This document shows, piece by piece, positions 55,637 through 64,000 of a DNA stretch of 64,000 nucleotides. The notes beneath the pieces were generated by a model. That model saw only the letters and a program-made list of their open reading frames with translations, was not told the origin of the DNA and ran no database searches. The DNA is taken from NCBI GenBank assembly GCA_963719975.1, contig CAVRED010000008.1:62001-126000 (forward strand), read 5' to 3'. The DNA is from Poindextera sp963719975 (GTDB lineage Bacteria > Pseudomonadota > Alphaproteobacteria > Caulobacterales > Caulobacteraceae). Position 1 is the stretch's first letter; each line of letters begins with the position of its first letter. The position numbers and the translations under genes are program-made.

Positions 55637-57147
55637 CCATCGTCATCGATCGGACCCGCGAGCACCCCGTCGCGGCCAAGGCCGGCCCGGTCTCGGCGGC
55701 GGCGGCCGCGCGCGAGAAGGCCAAGCGCGGCGTCGGCCTCTACAAGCCGCGCACGCCGATCTATCCCAAGCTGGTCCACGGCCGGTGGCGCACGATCAAG
55801 TGGATCGTGCTCGTGGCGACGCTGGCGGTCTACTACGTCATCCCTGGGTCCGCTGGCCCCGGCCCGCCGGCGCGCCGCAGCAGGCGGTGCTGGTCGATTT
55901 CGCCGGCCGCCGTTTCTACTTCTTCTTCATCCAGCTCTGGCCGCAGGAGGTCTATTTCATCACCGGCCTTCTGGTGATGGCGGCGCTGGCGCTGTTCCTG
56001 GTCACCGCCCTCTTCGGGCGGCTCTGGTGCGGCTACACCTGCCCGCAGACGGTCTGGACCGACCTCTACATCGCCGTCGAGCGGCTGTTCGAGGGCGACC
56101 GCAACGCGCGCATGCGGCTCGACGCGGCGCCCTGGTCCTTGGACAAGGTCTGGCGCAAGGGCGGCAAGCACCTGACCTGGCTCGCGATCGCGGTCGCGAC
56201 CGGCGGCGCCTGGATCTTCTATTTCGAGGATGCGCCGACGCTCTGGGGGCAGGTCTGGATCGGGACCAGGCGCCGGTCACCGCCTATTTCTCGGTCGCCC
56301 TCTTCACCTTCACCACCTACGTGCTCGCCGGCACGATGCGCGAGCAGGTCTGCACCTATCTCTGCCCCTGGCCGCGCATCCAGGGCGCGATGCTGGACGA
56401 GCACTCGCTGCAGGTCACCTACCGCCGCGACCGCGGCGAGCCGCGCGGTCCGCACAAGAAGGGCGAGAGCTGGGACGGCGCGCGGCGACTGCGTCGACTG
56501 CAACCAGTGCGTCGTGGTCTGCCCGACCGGCATCGACATCCGCAACGGCAGCCAGCTCGAGTGCATCAACTGCGGCCTCTGCGTCGACGCCTGCGACGAG
56601 ATCATGGACCGCGTCGGCCGGCCCGCGCGACCTGATCGCCTATGACACCGACTGCGCCGATCGCCGACCACGCTGGCTGGGCAGCAAGCCGGTCTACAAG
56701 TTCGTCCGCGCCGCACGGTCTACTACGGCGACGGCGCTCGTGCGTGGTCTCCGGCCTGATGCTCTGGGGCCTGGCGACGCGCAGCCCGGTGGTCTTCGAG
56801 GCGCTGCGCGACCGCAATCCGACCTTCGTGCGGCTGCACGACGGCGCGATCCGCAACGGCTTCACACTGAAGATCGACAACCGCAGCTTCGAGCCGCGCG
56901 CGTTCACGGTCGCGCGTCTCCGGCGTGCCGGACGCCATCCTGAAGACCCCGGGCGCCGCGCCGACCACCGGGCCGATCGCGATCAACGTCGACGCCGAAC
57001 CAGGTGCTGCGCGGTGCGCCTGCTTCGTCACCGAGCCCGCCCAGGACGTCAGCGGCGATACGGCCGATCAACTTCAAGCTCAGCCAGGGGCCCAGGAGCT
57101 GGACCGTCGCATCCAGGTTCCTGACCGCCGACCAGGTGGTGCAATGA
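55633..57147 (+). CDS. ccoG: cbb3 maturation protein CcoG/FixG (many frame changes)
   Basis: This polyferredoxin-like membrane protein is about 505 codons. Motifs include LWCGYTCPQTVWTDLY and the cluster-binding CVDCNQCVVVCPTGIDIRN and CINCGLCVDACDEIMDRVG, in the soluble ferredoxin domain. Recent work on the family assigns CcoG to cupric-ion reduction for oxidase assembly. It overlaps ccoP (ATGA). Lesions near 55853, 56266, 56478, 56625 and in 56700-57010 shift the frame. The C-terminal Ig-like part (FKLSQGPRSWTVASRF) is recovered in pieces. Confidence 0.92.
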
Positions 57148-57633
57148 CCGCCGAGACGCCAAACCCGATCCTTCCGCCTGAACGGCTGGCACGTGCTGGC
57201 CGGCTTCGTCGTGTTCTTCGGCGTCACGCTCGCGGTCGACACGATCATGATGGTCGACGCCTATCGCACCTATCCCGGCGAGGCGGCCGCATCGCCCTAC
57301 GAGGAGGGCCTGGCGTTCGACAACGAGATCGACCAGCAAGCCCGCCAGCAGGCGCTGGGCTGGCGCATGACCGCCGGCGTCACCAGCGCCGGCGCGCTCG
57401 CCGTCACGGTGACCGCCGCCGACGGACGCCCGGTGAGCGGGCTCGAAGCTCAGCGGCGGCCTCGAGCGCCCGGCGACCGCAGATGGGCGGCGCGCGCTCG
57501 CCTTCCGCGAGACGGCGCCCGGCGCCTATCAGGCGCCAGGCCGCCGGCCTGAGCGGGGCCTGGGACCTCGACCCTGCGCGCCGAGGACGCCAAGGGCCGC
57601 CGCTTCGACGCCGCGCGCCGGCTGGTCCTATGA
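57144..57633 (+). CDS. ccoH: cbb3 maturation protein CcoH/FixH (frame changes)
   Basis: This protein is about 163 codons with an N-terminal membrane helix (HVLAGFVVFFGVTLAVDTI) and a periplasmic domain starting VDAYRTYPGEAAASPYEEG. The FixH pattern of a single helix plus an exported beta domain is clear. Indels near 57182, 57445 and 57520 split it. It overlaps ccoG and ccoI by ATGA at each end, so its place in the maturation set is firm even though its sequence is damaged. Confidence 0.88.
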
Positions 57634-59814
57634 GCGAAGCGGTCGCCGACTTCTCGGGCTTCCTGACGCCAGGATCGCGAAGGGCGGGGCCGGCTGGAGC
57701 TGCTGGTGCGCGGCGCGAACTGCGCGACCTGCCTGGCCAAGGTCGAGAAGCCGCGGCCGGCGGCGCGCCCGGCGTCGAGCAGGCGCAGGCTCAACCTCAC
57801 CACCGGCAAGCTCTCGGTGCCGCTTCAAGGGCCCGGCCGGCGATCCGGCCGCGGTCATCGCGCGCGGTCGAGAAGGCCGGCTACCGCGCGAGCCTGTTCG
57901 ATCCCGCCACGGCGCGGGCGGCGGAGGACGCCGAGGGCCGCCGCCTGACGCTGGCGCTGGGCGTGGCCGGCTTCGGCGCCGGCAACGTGATGATGTTCTC
58001 GGTGCCGATCTGGGCCGGCCTGTTCGGCCAGGAGCTCGACGCCTCGACGCGCGCGATCATGTACTGGCTCTCGGCCATCGTCGCGACGCCCTGCGCGCTC
58101 TACGCCGGCCGCATCTTCTTCCAGTCGGCCTGGCGCTCGCTGCGGCGCGGCAAGGCGAACATGGACGTGCCGATCTCCATCGGCGTGCTGCTCACCCTCA
58201 TCGTCAGCTTCTCGGAGACCATCCAGGGCGGGCGCGCACGCCTATTTCGACGCCGCGGTCAGCCTGGTCTTCCTGCTTCTGATCGGCCGCTGGCTCGACC
58301 ATCAGCTCCGCGCGCAAGGCCGCAGGCGCCGCGCGCGACCTGCTGGCCTGCAGGCGCCCGGCGGCCCGGCGGCTCGACGCCGGCGGCGCTCGAGCACATG
58401 CGCGCCGGTCGCGCAGGTCGCCGTCGGCGACCGTATCGCCGTGGCGCCGGGCGAGCGCGTGCCGGTCGACGGCCTCGTCATCGAGCGGCGCCTCCAGCCT
58501 CGACAACGCCCTGATCACCGGCGAGACGACGCCCTGGCCGGTGCGCGCCGGCGCGGTCGTGCGGGCCGGCGCGCTGAACCTCGACGGACGCCTGGTCCTG
58601 CAGACGCTGGCGCGCGCCGAGGACTCGGCGCTGGCCGCCATCGCCCGGCTGATGGAGGCCGGCGCGCAGTCGAAGTCGACCTATGTGCGCCTCGCCGACC
58701 GGGCGGCCGCGATCTACGTGCCGGTGGTGCACAGCCTGGCGCTGGCGACCTTCGTCGGCGCCTGGGCGATCGGGCTCGGACCGCGCGAGGCGCTGCTGCG
58801 CGCCGCCGCCGTCCTCATCATCACCTGCCCCTGCGCGCTGGGCCTGGCCGTGCCGGCGGTGCAGATCGCCGCCTCCGGCCGGCTGTTCAGGAAGGGCGTG
58901 CTGGTGAAGTCCGGCGCGGCGCTGGAGCGGCTGGCCGAGGTCGACACGGTCGTCTTCGACAAGACCGGCGTGCTCACCGAGGGCCGGCCCGAGCCGATCG
59001 ATCCCAGCCCCGCGCGCACCTCGTCGTCGCCGCCGAGCTCGCCCGCGCCTCGCGCCATCCGCTGGCCCAGGCGCTGGCCCGCGCGGCCGGTCCGGGCCCG
59101 GTGGCCGACGGACGCGCAGGAGACCGCCGGCCTCGGCGTCGCGGGCCTGGTCGACGGCCAGCCGGCCAGGCTCGGCCGCGCGGCGTTCGTCGGCGTGGCC
59201 GACGCGCCGGCGCCCGAGACCGAGCTCTGGTTCGCCTTCGAGGGCGAGACGCCTGATCCGCTTCCGCTTCGCCGACGCGCTGCGGGCCGACGCCGGCCGA
59301 GACCGTCGCGGCGCTGAAGGCGCGCGGGCTGACGGTCGAGGTGCTGTCGGGCGATGTCGCGCGCGGCGGTGCAGGCCGCCGCCGAGGCCGCCGGCGTCGC
59401 GCAATGGCGCGCCGGCGTCACGCCGTTCGAGAAGTCCGACGCGATCGACGCGCTCGAGGGCGCAAGGGCGCAAGGTGCTGATGGTGGGCGACGGGCTGAA
59501 CGACGCAGCCGCGCTCGCCGCGCGCCAACGCCTCGATGGCGCCCGGCGCCGCCGTGGACGCGAGCCAGAACGCCGCCGACCTGGTGTTCGAGGGCGAGGG
59601 CCTGATGGCCGTCGTCGACGCGATCGACGTGGCGCGCGCCGCCCGGCGCCGCGCGCTGGAGAACTTCGGCTTTTCCGCCGCCTACAATGCGGTCGCGGCG
59701 CCGGCGGCCATCCTCGGCCTGATCAACCCCTTCATCGCCGCGATCGCCATGTCGGGCTCCTCGCTGGTGGTGACGCTGAACGCGCTGCGCATGAACCTGG
59801 TGGCGCGGCGATGA
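57630..59814 (+). CDS. ccoI: Copper-exporting P-type ATPase for cbb3 assembly (many frame changes)
   Basis: This copper ATPase is about 728 codons. The N-terminal heavy-metal site is GANCATCLAKVE, the membrane copper site is the CPC motif in ITCPCALGLAVPAVQ, the phosphorylation Asp is in VVFDKTGVLTEG and the hinge is MVGDGLNDAAAL. The stretch 57900-58220 and the segment around 58540-58990 read cleanly; indels occur near 57680, 57765, 57830, 58228, 58320, 58495, 59010, 59265 and 59530. It delivers Cu to the periplasm for CuB insertion. Confidence 0.93.
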
Positions 59815-59975
59815 CCATCATCCTGGTGCTGGCGCCGGTCTCGCTGTTCCTCGCCCTGATCGGGCTCGGCGCCTTCTGGTGGTCGGTGCGCAGCGGCCAG
59901 TACGACGACCCGGCCGGCGACGCCGCCCGCATCCTCAGCGACCGCTACGACCAGTCGCCGGAAGGAGAGCCATGA
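59811..59975 (+). CDS. ccoS: cbb3 maturation protein CcoS/FixS
   Basis: This 54-residue protein has one helix (LVLAPVSLFLALIGLGAFWW) followed by SVRSGQYDDPAGDAARIL, which is the FixS signature. The frame is intact. It overlaps ccoI and hemN (ATGA at both ends). It is required for cofactor insertion in cbb3 assembly. Confidence 0.92.
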   Translation: MTIILVLAPVSLFLALIGLGAFWWSVRSGQYDDPAGDAARILSDRYDQSPEGEP

Positions 59976-61353
59976 CCCAGACCCTCGCCAGAGCGCCGGA
60001 TCGCGCCACGCTGCTCAGCCGCTATGGCGGCCGCGCGCCGCGCTACACCAGCTACCCGACGGCGGCGCAGTTCACGCCCGCCATCGACGCCGATGCGTAC
60101 GGCGCGCTGGCTCTCGGCGCTGCCGACGACCAGGCCGGTCTCGCTCTACGTCCACGTCCCCTTCTGCGCCCGCCTCTGCTGGTACTGCGCCTGCAACGCG
60201 CGCGCGGTGCATCCGTCCTCAGACGATCAGCGACTATGTCGGGCTGGTCCGCGACGAGCTCGCCCTGGTCGAGGCGCGTCTGCCGGCGCGGCTCAGCGCC
60301 AACAGCCTGCATCTGGGCGGCGGCACGCCGAACATGCTGTCGCTGGACGACCTCACCGCCCTCTTCGGCGCCATCCGGCACGTGTTCGACCTGCAGCCGG
60401 GCGCGAGATCGCCGCCGAGCTCGATCCTTCGCAACTGACCCGCCAGTGGGTGCAGGCCGCCGCCTTCCACGGCCTGACCCGCGCCAGCCTCGGCGTGCAG
60501 GACCTGTCGCCCGCCGTGCAGGCGGCGGTGAACCGGCCCGAGCCGTTCGAGGTGGTCGCCCGCGCCGCCGGCTGGCTGCGCGAGATCGGCGTCCGTTCGC
60601 TCAATCTCGACCTGATGTACGGCCTGCCCCGGCAAACGCAAGGCCGACGTGCTGGGCACGCTGGACCAGCGTGCTGACGCTGGCGCCCGAGCGGCTGGCG
60701 CTGTTCGGCTACGCCCACGTGCCCTGGATGAAGCCGCACCAGAAGCTGATCGACGCCTCGACCCTTCCCGGCGAGGCGGAGCGTATCGAGCAGAGCGAGG
60801 CGGCCGCCGAGCGGCTGGCCGCGGCCGGCTACGTGCGGGTCGGCCTCGACCACTACGCCCGCGAGGACGACGAGCTGGCCTGGGCGGCGAAGCACGCGCG
60901 CCTGCACCGCAACTTCCAGGGCTACACCACCGACGAGGCCGAGACGCTGATCGGCGTCGGCGCCTCGGCCATCGGCCGTCTGCCGCAAGGCTATCGTGCA
61001 GAACACCGCCGTCGAGGTCGAATGGCGCAGGGCGGTGGCGGCCGGCGTCCTGCCCACCGCCCGCGGCGTCGCGCTGAGCGACGACGACCGCTTCCGCGGC
61101 GGAGATCATCGAGCGGCTGATGTGCGATCTTGCGGTGAACCTCGCCGCCGTCTCAGCCAGCTGGGGCCGCGACCGCAGCGAACTCGCCCCCGCCATCGAG
61201 CGGCTTCGCCCGCTCGAGGATGACGAGCTGGTCGTGATCGCCGGCGACTGGGTGGTGGTGACGGAAGCCGGGCGCCCCTTCATGCGCGCCGCGTGCGCCG
61301 TGTTCGACGCCTACCTCGAGCCCGAGGCGAAACGGCACTCCAGCGTGGTCTGA
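59972..61353 (+). CDS. hemN: Oxygen-independent coproporphyrinogen III oxidase (frame changes)
   Basis: This radical-SAM enzyme is about 460 codons and converts coproporphyrinogen III to protoporphyrinogen IX without oxygen. The [4Fe-4S] motif is CARLCWYCACN; other landmarks are SLYVHVPFCARLC, LHLGGGTPNML, LGVQDLSPAVQAAVNR, LNLDLMYGLPRQT and FGYAHVPWMKPHQ. Lesions lie near 60125, 60222, 60403, 60640-60670, 60995 and 61100. Placed behind the FNR box operon, it secures heme under the low oxygen at which cbb3 works. Confidence 0.94.
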
Positions 61354-61425
61354 AGTATCGCCGTCCTGGGGTTGCGCGCGGCCCGGCTTGACGCGCGAAG
61401 CGACCGCCCGCAATGGTCGCGCCCC

Positions 61426-62949
61426 ATGAGCGCACCCGCCCCGCAGCACGACCCCTACACCCGCGTTTCCCACCGCTTTCAGCTCGCCGGCAAGCTCGAC
61501 GGCGCCCGCTCGATCCTGGGATGGGACGCGCAGACCAACATGCCGCGCGGCGGCGCCTGGGCGCGCGGCGAACAGATGGCGGCGCTGACCGAGGTCTCGG
61601 TCGATCTCATCGGCTCGGAGGCCGCCGGCGCCGAGATCGCCGAGGCGGAGGCGATGGCGAGCGCGCTCGAGCCCGCCGAGCAGGCCGACGTGAAGGAGAT
61701 GCGCCGCCACTGGGTGCACGCGGCGGCCGCGCCGAAGGATCTGCAGGCGGCCAAGTCGCGGCTCGCCGCCCGCCTGCAGTCGATCTGGGCCCGGGCCAAG
61801 CCGGAGAACGACTTCAAGAGCTTCGCCGAGCCGTTCACCGAGCTGCTCGGCGTCATCCGCGAGATCGCCCACGCCAAGGCCGAGGCCCTGGGGACCACGC
61901 TCTACGGCGCCATGCTCGACGAGTACGACCCGGGCGTCAGCGAAGCGATGATCGACCCGATCTTCGCCGATCTGGCCACGTTCCTCCCGCCCCTCATCGC
62001 CGAGGTGCGCGAGCGGCAGGCCAGATGGCCGGGCCGCATCCACTTCCCGCCGGTCCCGGTGGACAAGCAGGCGGCGCTCTCGCACCAGCTGGCGCTGAGC
62101 GTCGGCCACGACCCGGATCACTTCCGCATCGACCAGGCGCCGCACCCCTTCTCCGCGCCGCACAGCCCGGGCGACGTCCGCTTCACCACCCGCTACGACG
62201 TCGAGAACGTCGCGTTCTCGATCCACGCCACGCTGCACGAGGCGGGGCACTCGATGTACGAGTACAACCTGCCCCGCGCGCTGGCGTTCAAGCCGGCGGG
62301 GCAGGCGCGCGGGATGACCGTGCACGAGAGCCAGTCGCTGTCGCTGGAGATGGTCGCCGGACGGAGCCTGGAGTTCCTCACCTACCTCGCGCCGCTGTTG
62401 GCCGAGCACCTGGGCGGCGATCCGGCGGTCTGGTCATTCAAGAACGTGCTCAACAACTGGCGGCGGCTCGACGACGGCTACGTGCGGGTCGAGGCCGACG
62501 AGATCTCCTATCCGCTGCACGTGATCCTGCGCTACCGGCTGGAACAGGCGCTTCTTGCGGGCGACCTTGCCGTCGCCGACATCCCGACCGCCTGGGACGA
62601 GATGTTCGGGAAGATGCTCGGCCGCACGCCGCCCGATCTGGCGCACGGCTGCCTGCAGGACATCCACTGGTCGGCCGGCCTGTTCGGCTATTTCCCGAAC
62701 TACGCCATGGGCTCGATGCTGGCGGCGCAGTTCTTCGAGCGCGCGACGCTGGACAGCCCGGAGATCCTCCAGGGCCTCGGGCGCGGCGACTTCACGCCCT
62801 ACTTCGCCTGGGTGCGCCCGCGCGTGCACGAGCGCGCCAGCCTGGTCGATTTCGCCACCCTGGTCCGCGAGGCCACCGGCGGCCCGCTCTCGGCCGACGC
62901 CTACAAACGCCATGTCCGCCGGCGTTACCTGGAAGAAGCGGCGCCCTAG
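61426..62949 (+). CDS. Carboxypeptidase M32 (Taq-type)
   Basis: This metallocarboxypeptidase is 507 residues with an intact frame. The start is ATG 61426 (MSAPAPQHDPYTRVSHRF). The zinc site is HEAGH at residues 271-275 with HESQS about 25 residues later, the M32 pattern HExxH...HES. DEISYPLHVILRYRLE and GLFGYFPNYAMGSMLAAQFF are also family blocks. It trims C-terminal residues from peptides in the cytosol. The region from here to the window end reads cleanly, unlike the 9 kb before it. Confidence 0.95.
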   Translation: MSAPAPQHDPYTRVSHRFQLAGKLDGARSILGWDAQTNMPRGGAWARGEQMAALTEVSVDLIGSEAAGAEIAEAEAMASALEPAEQADVKEMRRHWVHAAAAPKDLQAAKSRLAARLQSIWARAKPENDFKSFAEPFTELLGVIREIAHAKAEALGTTLYGAMLDEYDPGVSEAMIDPIFADLATFLPPLIAEVRERQARWPGRIHFPPVPVDKQAALSHQLALSVGHDPDHFRIDQAPHPFSAPHSPGDVRFTTRYDVENVAFSIHATLHEAGHSMYEYNLPRALAFKPAGQARGMTVHESQSLSLEMVAGRSLEFLTYLAPLLAEHLGGDPAVWSFKNVLNNWRRLDDGYVRVEADEISYPLHVILRYRLEQALLAGDLAVADIPTAWDEMFGKMLGRTPPDLAHGCLQDIHWSAGLFGYFPNYAMGSMLAAQFFERATLDSPEILQGLGRGDFTPYFAWVRPRVHERASLVDFATLVREATGGPLSADAYKRHVRRRYLEEAAP

Positions 62950-62977
62950 CCCCCGCGCTCAACTCCGGTCTGGTTCC

Positions 62978-64000
62978 TCAGATCTGCTTGTCGCGGCCGG
63001 CCCAATAGGGCGCGCGCACCTGGCGGCGCTGAACCTTGCCGGCCTCGGAGCGCGGAATCTCGTCAACGAAGTCGATGCTGCGCGGCATCTTGTAGCCGGC
63101 CAGGTGCGGACGGATGAAGTCGAGCATCTCCTTGGCCAGCTCCGGCGAGGGCGTGTGGCCGGGATGCAGCGCGATCACCGCCTTCACCTCCTCGCCCCAC
63201 TCGTCGTTGGGCACGCCGACCGTGCAGACGTCCTTCACCGCCGGATGCTTGGTGAGCTCGTTGTCGATCTCCTGCGGATAGATGTTCACGCCGCCGGAGA
63301 TGATGCACTCGGCCGTGCGGCCGGTGAGGAAGAGGTAGCCGTCCTCGTCGACATAGCCCATGTCGCCGACGGTGAAGTGCTCGCCGCCGGGCAGCTCGGC
63401 CGCCTTGGTCTTCTCCTTGTCGTTGTAGTACTCGAACCGCGCGATCGGGCTGTGCGGGAAGTAGATCACGCCCACCTCGCCTTGCTTCACGTCGGCGCCG
63501 TGGTCGTCGACGATGCGGGTTCCCGAGCCTGGCAGGAGCCGCCCCACGCTGCCGGGCTTCTTCAGCCACTCGTGGGAGTCGATCATGAAGTTCCCGCCGC
63601 CTTCGCTGGCCGCGTAGTACTCGTAGAGGATCGGTCCGACCCACTCGATCATGGCCCGCTTGACCTCGGGCGGCGTCGGCGCGGCGCCATGCAGGATGTG
63701 GCGCAGGCTCGAGATGTCGTACTTGTCGCGCACGGCCTTGGGCAGCGCCAGGATGCGCTGGAACATGGTCGAGACCATGTGGGTGTGGGTCACGCGGTAT
63801 TGCTCGACGGTCTTGAGGAAACCCTCCGGGTCGAACCGCTCCATCAAGACGATGGTGATGCCGCTGTTCAGCGGCTGGGCGATGTCGAAGGCCAGCGGCG
63901 CGGCGTGATAGGCCGGCCCGCAGCACATGTTCACGTCCTCGTGGAACTTGTAGCCCTTGGGCGAGCCCTCGCCCCAGGACGGCGGCATGGCCATGGTGCG
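62978..64000 (-). CDS. AMP-dependent acyl-CoA synthetase, C-terminal part
   Basis: Only the last 341 residues are in the window; the start lies to the right. An adenylate-forming fold is clear: YEYYAASEGGGNFM (A5-like), GDMGYVDEDGYLFLTGRTAE (A7-A8), IISGGVNIYPQEIDNELTKH and the catalytic Lys in RSEAGKVQRRQV near the end. It activates a carboxylic acid with ATP and CoA. FGYN-type specificity residues are not visible. The reading frame is clean. The gene converges on the M32 gene across 28 bases. Its substrate may be a long-chain or branched acid. Confidence 0.9.
   Translation of the reverse strand, partial: RTMAMPPSWGEGSPKGYKFHEDVNMCCGPAYHAAPLAFDIAQPLNSGITIVLMERFDPEGFLKTVEQYRVTHTHMVSTMFQRILALPKAVRDKYDISSLRHILHGAAPTPPEVKRAMIEWVGPILYEYYAASEGGGNFMIDSHEWLKKPGSVGRLLPGSGTRIVDDHGADVKQGEVGVIYFPHSPIARFEYYNDKEKTKAAELPGGEHFTVGDMGYVDEDGYLFLTGRTAECIISGGVNIYPQEIDNELTKHPAVKDVCTVGVPNDEWGEEVKAVIALHPGHTPSPELAKEMLDFIRPHLAGYKMPRSIDFVDEIPRSEAGKVQRRQVRAPYWAGRDKQI

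Noticed and set aside
52161..61353. Decayed (pseudogene) cbb3 operon
   Set aside because: Every motif and the total lengths survive, start/stop overlaps are perfect, and the same one-base errors affect unrelated genes across the window. Base-call error explains it better.
1..64000. tRNA, rRNA, CRISPR, insertion sequences and integrases
   Set aside because: I scanned by eye for tRNA TPsiC-like boxes, regular spaced repeats, and transposase or integrase motifs and found none I could support. A covariance-model search would be needed to exclude a tRNA.

Overview
The window is chromosomal DNA from a high-GC alphaproteobacterium. A Caulobacterales member close to Phenylobacterium or Caulobacter is my best reading. 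The support is the dense GC-rich coding with short intergenic gaps, a fused transaldolase/glucose-6-phosphate isomerase followed by a decarboxylating gnd, a ccoNOQP-ccoGHIS-hemN locus behind a perfect FNR/FixK box, twin-arginine DUF882 and L,D-transpeptidase cell-wall genes, and many lipid/acyl-CoA genes. The genus is inference. I saw no tRNA, rRNA, CRISPR array, insertion sequence or prophage.

Layout. (1) 0-9.5 kb: two divergent acyl-chain modules. Each has an APH-fold phosphotransferase followed by a small DUF6285-type helical protein. The minus-strand module adds an acyl-CoA dehydrogenase, and the plus-strand module adds a cytochrome P450 and a cyclopropane-synthase-like methyltransferase; an SDR converges on them. 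The kinase/small partner/ACAD set resembles the lva (4-hydroxyacyl-CoA) logic. (2) 9.6-18 kb: an Nramp-related transporter, a GT2-GtrA fusion, a cell-wall operon (L,D-transpeptidase, DUF882, small membrane protein), a crotonase, a cupin and a MraY-like transferase. (3) 18-24.7 kb: tal-pgi, gnd and a HAD phosphatase for sugar-phosphate flux, then an alpha/beta hydrolase, a small membrane protein and a ClpX-type zinc finger/HTH protein. (4) 24.7-35 kb: paoABC-type molybdenum aldehyde oxidoreductase, an MHS-type MFS transporter, a heterodimeric ABC exporter, a VOC protein and a glycerate-kinase-like enzyme. (5) 35-46 kb: a REP-like inverted repeat pair, an S9 peptidase, ogt, a GST, an RND efflux pair, an alpha/beta hydrolase and an LLM flavin oxidoreductase. 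(6) 46-52 kb: an SDR with an ERG4/ERG24-type sterol reductase-like protein, GrpB, an OPT transporter and a saccharopine-dehydrogenase-like reductase. (7) 52-61 kb: the cbb3 oxidase structural, maturation and heme genes, for microaerobic respiration. (8) 61-64 kb: an M32 carboxypeptidase and a partial acyl-CoA synthetase.

Sequence quality strongly affects this window. Many conserved genes are broken by single-base indels, often in G/C runs. Thirteen genes with a single clear lesion all have lengths of 3n+1, i.e. one extra base, and the corrected lengths equal family lengths. I therefore treat these genes as intact in the organism and report each as one CDS spanning its frames. Lesions are densest at 35.4-37.5, 44-50 and 52-61 kb; 15.6-24 kb, 27-35 kb and 61.4-64 kb are nearly clean.
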